64,000 nucleotides of DNA from Tubiluchus corallicola (lineage: Eukaryota; Priapulida; Priapulimorpha; Priapulimorphida; Tubiluchidae), in the NCBI GenBank assembly GCA_030141605.1, contig JAQGDQ010000367.1:62001-126000 (forward strand), given 5' to 3'. The notes under the pieces were generated by a model, which worked only from the letters and a program-made list of their open reading frames with translations, had not been told where the DNA came from and did not search any database. Made by a program: the position numbers and the translations under genes. Positions 63,096-64,000 of this stretch are shown piece by piece. How positions within the stretch are numbered: position 1 is the stretch's first letter; each line of letters starts with the position of its first letter.

Positions 63096-63679
63096 AAATA
63101 AAGTATTTAACTTATTGACGTTTTAATTATTTTGGGATAGGCCTAATTTTGACATTTTATTCCTGTCCTAATTTTGGCATTTTTATTCCTTTGCTAAAGA
63201 TCGTGATCTAAATTCACGTTTTCATTCCCAAAACACAGAAGCTGACAGATAAATGTGATTCCAAGTTTCCTCCAAGGACTCATCGACCTTCCGTCTGAAT
63301 CACGAAGGATCTGGGTAAAGTCGCGTAAATAGTTTCAGATCTTCCTTTCTAAAAGCAGTATAGATTCGCGGTACTTTTAAAATCGTCGAGATTGACCAAA
63401 TTTGTGCACCTAGGCAACCTAGCCAACGTTAATCAACGATAAAAATCACTAGTTATTGTGGATTCGTTTTTTGAGATTGCTCAAGTTCCAAGTTTTTACT
63501 TCTTGAATGGTAGTGGTCCCATTGAGCACCATTCCCAAAATACAGGAAACCGTTACATCTCACCATCATCATCCAATGAATCATACGTCCAGTGACATGA
63601 TTCTGCTCACCTCCCTATGTCAGGACTCCCTGCTCGCCGCAATGCCCCAAGGACATTTATTTCTAAGGATCAATGCTGA

Positions 63680-63870
63680 AGTGTTTAAACCTTTCTGTGC
63701 AAAATCTAAATATGGTAACATTTGTCCTCCTGCAGGTTTTTTTAGCTGGTTCAATGGCTTGTTGAAGAGCTATCTTCACTGGAATATCATCAGGTAGTCT
63801 AAGCATATGCCCAATCCATCTTAAACGGCGTATTTTTATTTTTCTTGTCCAAGGTTCTTCTACTTATTAC
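63680..63870 (-). pseudogene. LINE reverse-transcriptase C-terminal remnant
   Basis: The minus strand reads EPWTRKIKIRRLRWIGHMLR then LPDDIPVKIALQQAIEP, then AKKTCRRTN. 'RRLRW.GH.LRLP.D.P.K.AL' followed by a basic 'P.KK..R' stretch is the hallmark of the C-terminal region of RTE/L1-like reverse transcriptases. The rest of any element would lie to the right, outside the window. Confidence 0.65.
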
Positions 63871-64000
63871 ATCTACTTATTAATGACTAATGATAGTTGG
63901 TTACTGATTTATAGCTGATCAAACTATAATAATTTAGACATTCCAACGCGTTTTGTTCTGTTAGTCACAATAATGCCTCGTTTTCAACCAATCAAATAAA

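Larger units (their letters stand above)
62594..64000. other. 3' flank of peptidase gene 2 to window end
   Basis: The 3' UTR of gene 2 runs to about 63115. Nothing was recognised from there to about 63680, where a minus-strand LINE fragment starts. After 63870 the sequence is AT-rich with no features. Confidence 0.5.

Overview
The window is nuclear DNA from an animal, most likely an invertebrate. The genes are split by GT-AG introns of about 100 bp to more than 4 kb, the sequence is AT-rich, and poly(A) signals follow the genes. The proteins are animal-specific orthologues (a JAZF1 zinc-finger protein and the ER metallopeptidase ERMP1). The repeats are typical metazoan transposons: LINE fragments, a 5S-rRNA-headed SINE-like element, hAT, pogo/Tigger and TTAA-site DNA elements, and a solo LTR. 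I cannot place the phylum from sequence alone.

Layout. (1) 372-1231, minus strand: two internal exons of the mitochondrial ATP synthase c-subunit gene; its 3' end lies left of the window and its first exon was not found. (2) 6852-11406, plus: a complete six-exon JAZF1 orthologue of 362 residues with a Ser/Thr-rich C-terminal tail. (3) 15709-36559, plus: a complete 14-exon ERMP1 orthologue of 893 residues. Its introns hold a 1,001-bp Tigger-like element, a 3.45-kb long-TIR element with a 1.1-kb (TCTCTG)-type satellite, two related 580-bp repeats that each end next to a splice acceptor, a 5S-derived SINE-like element and a hAT MITE with an intact 8-bp target duplication. (4) 38984-47669 and 53213-62593, plus: two tandem paralogues, 11 exons each, encoding secreted papain-family (C1A) cysteine peptidases of 360 and 353 residues. 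Both have a signal peptide, an I29-type inhibitory propeptide, a furin-like RxKR site just before the mature enzyme, and the full Gln-Cys-His-Asn catalytic set. LINE remnants, microsatellites, a solo LTR and an interstitial telomere-like stretch lie in and around them. (5) 62594-64000: 3' flank ending in a minus-strand LINE reverse-transcriptase fragment.

The first three genes are housekeeping or regulatory: mitochondrial ATP synthesis, a nuclear cofactor, and an ER protease. They show no functional link beyond adjacency; the ATP synthase and JAZF1 genes point away from each other. The most distinctive part is the peptidase pair. Its propeptide has an unusual Cys pair, it carries a convertase-type activation site, the catalytic Cys sits on an 11-codon exon, and copy 1 has a triplicated 74-bp promoter unit. 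I saw no prokaryotic operon, CRISPR array or known defence system.
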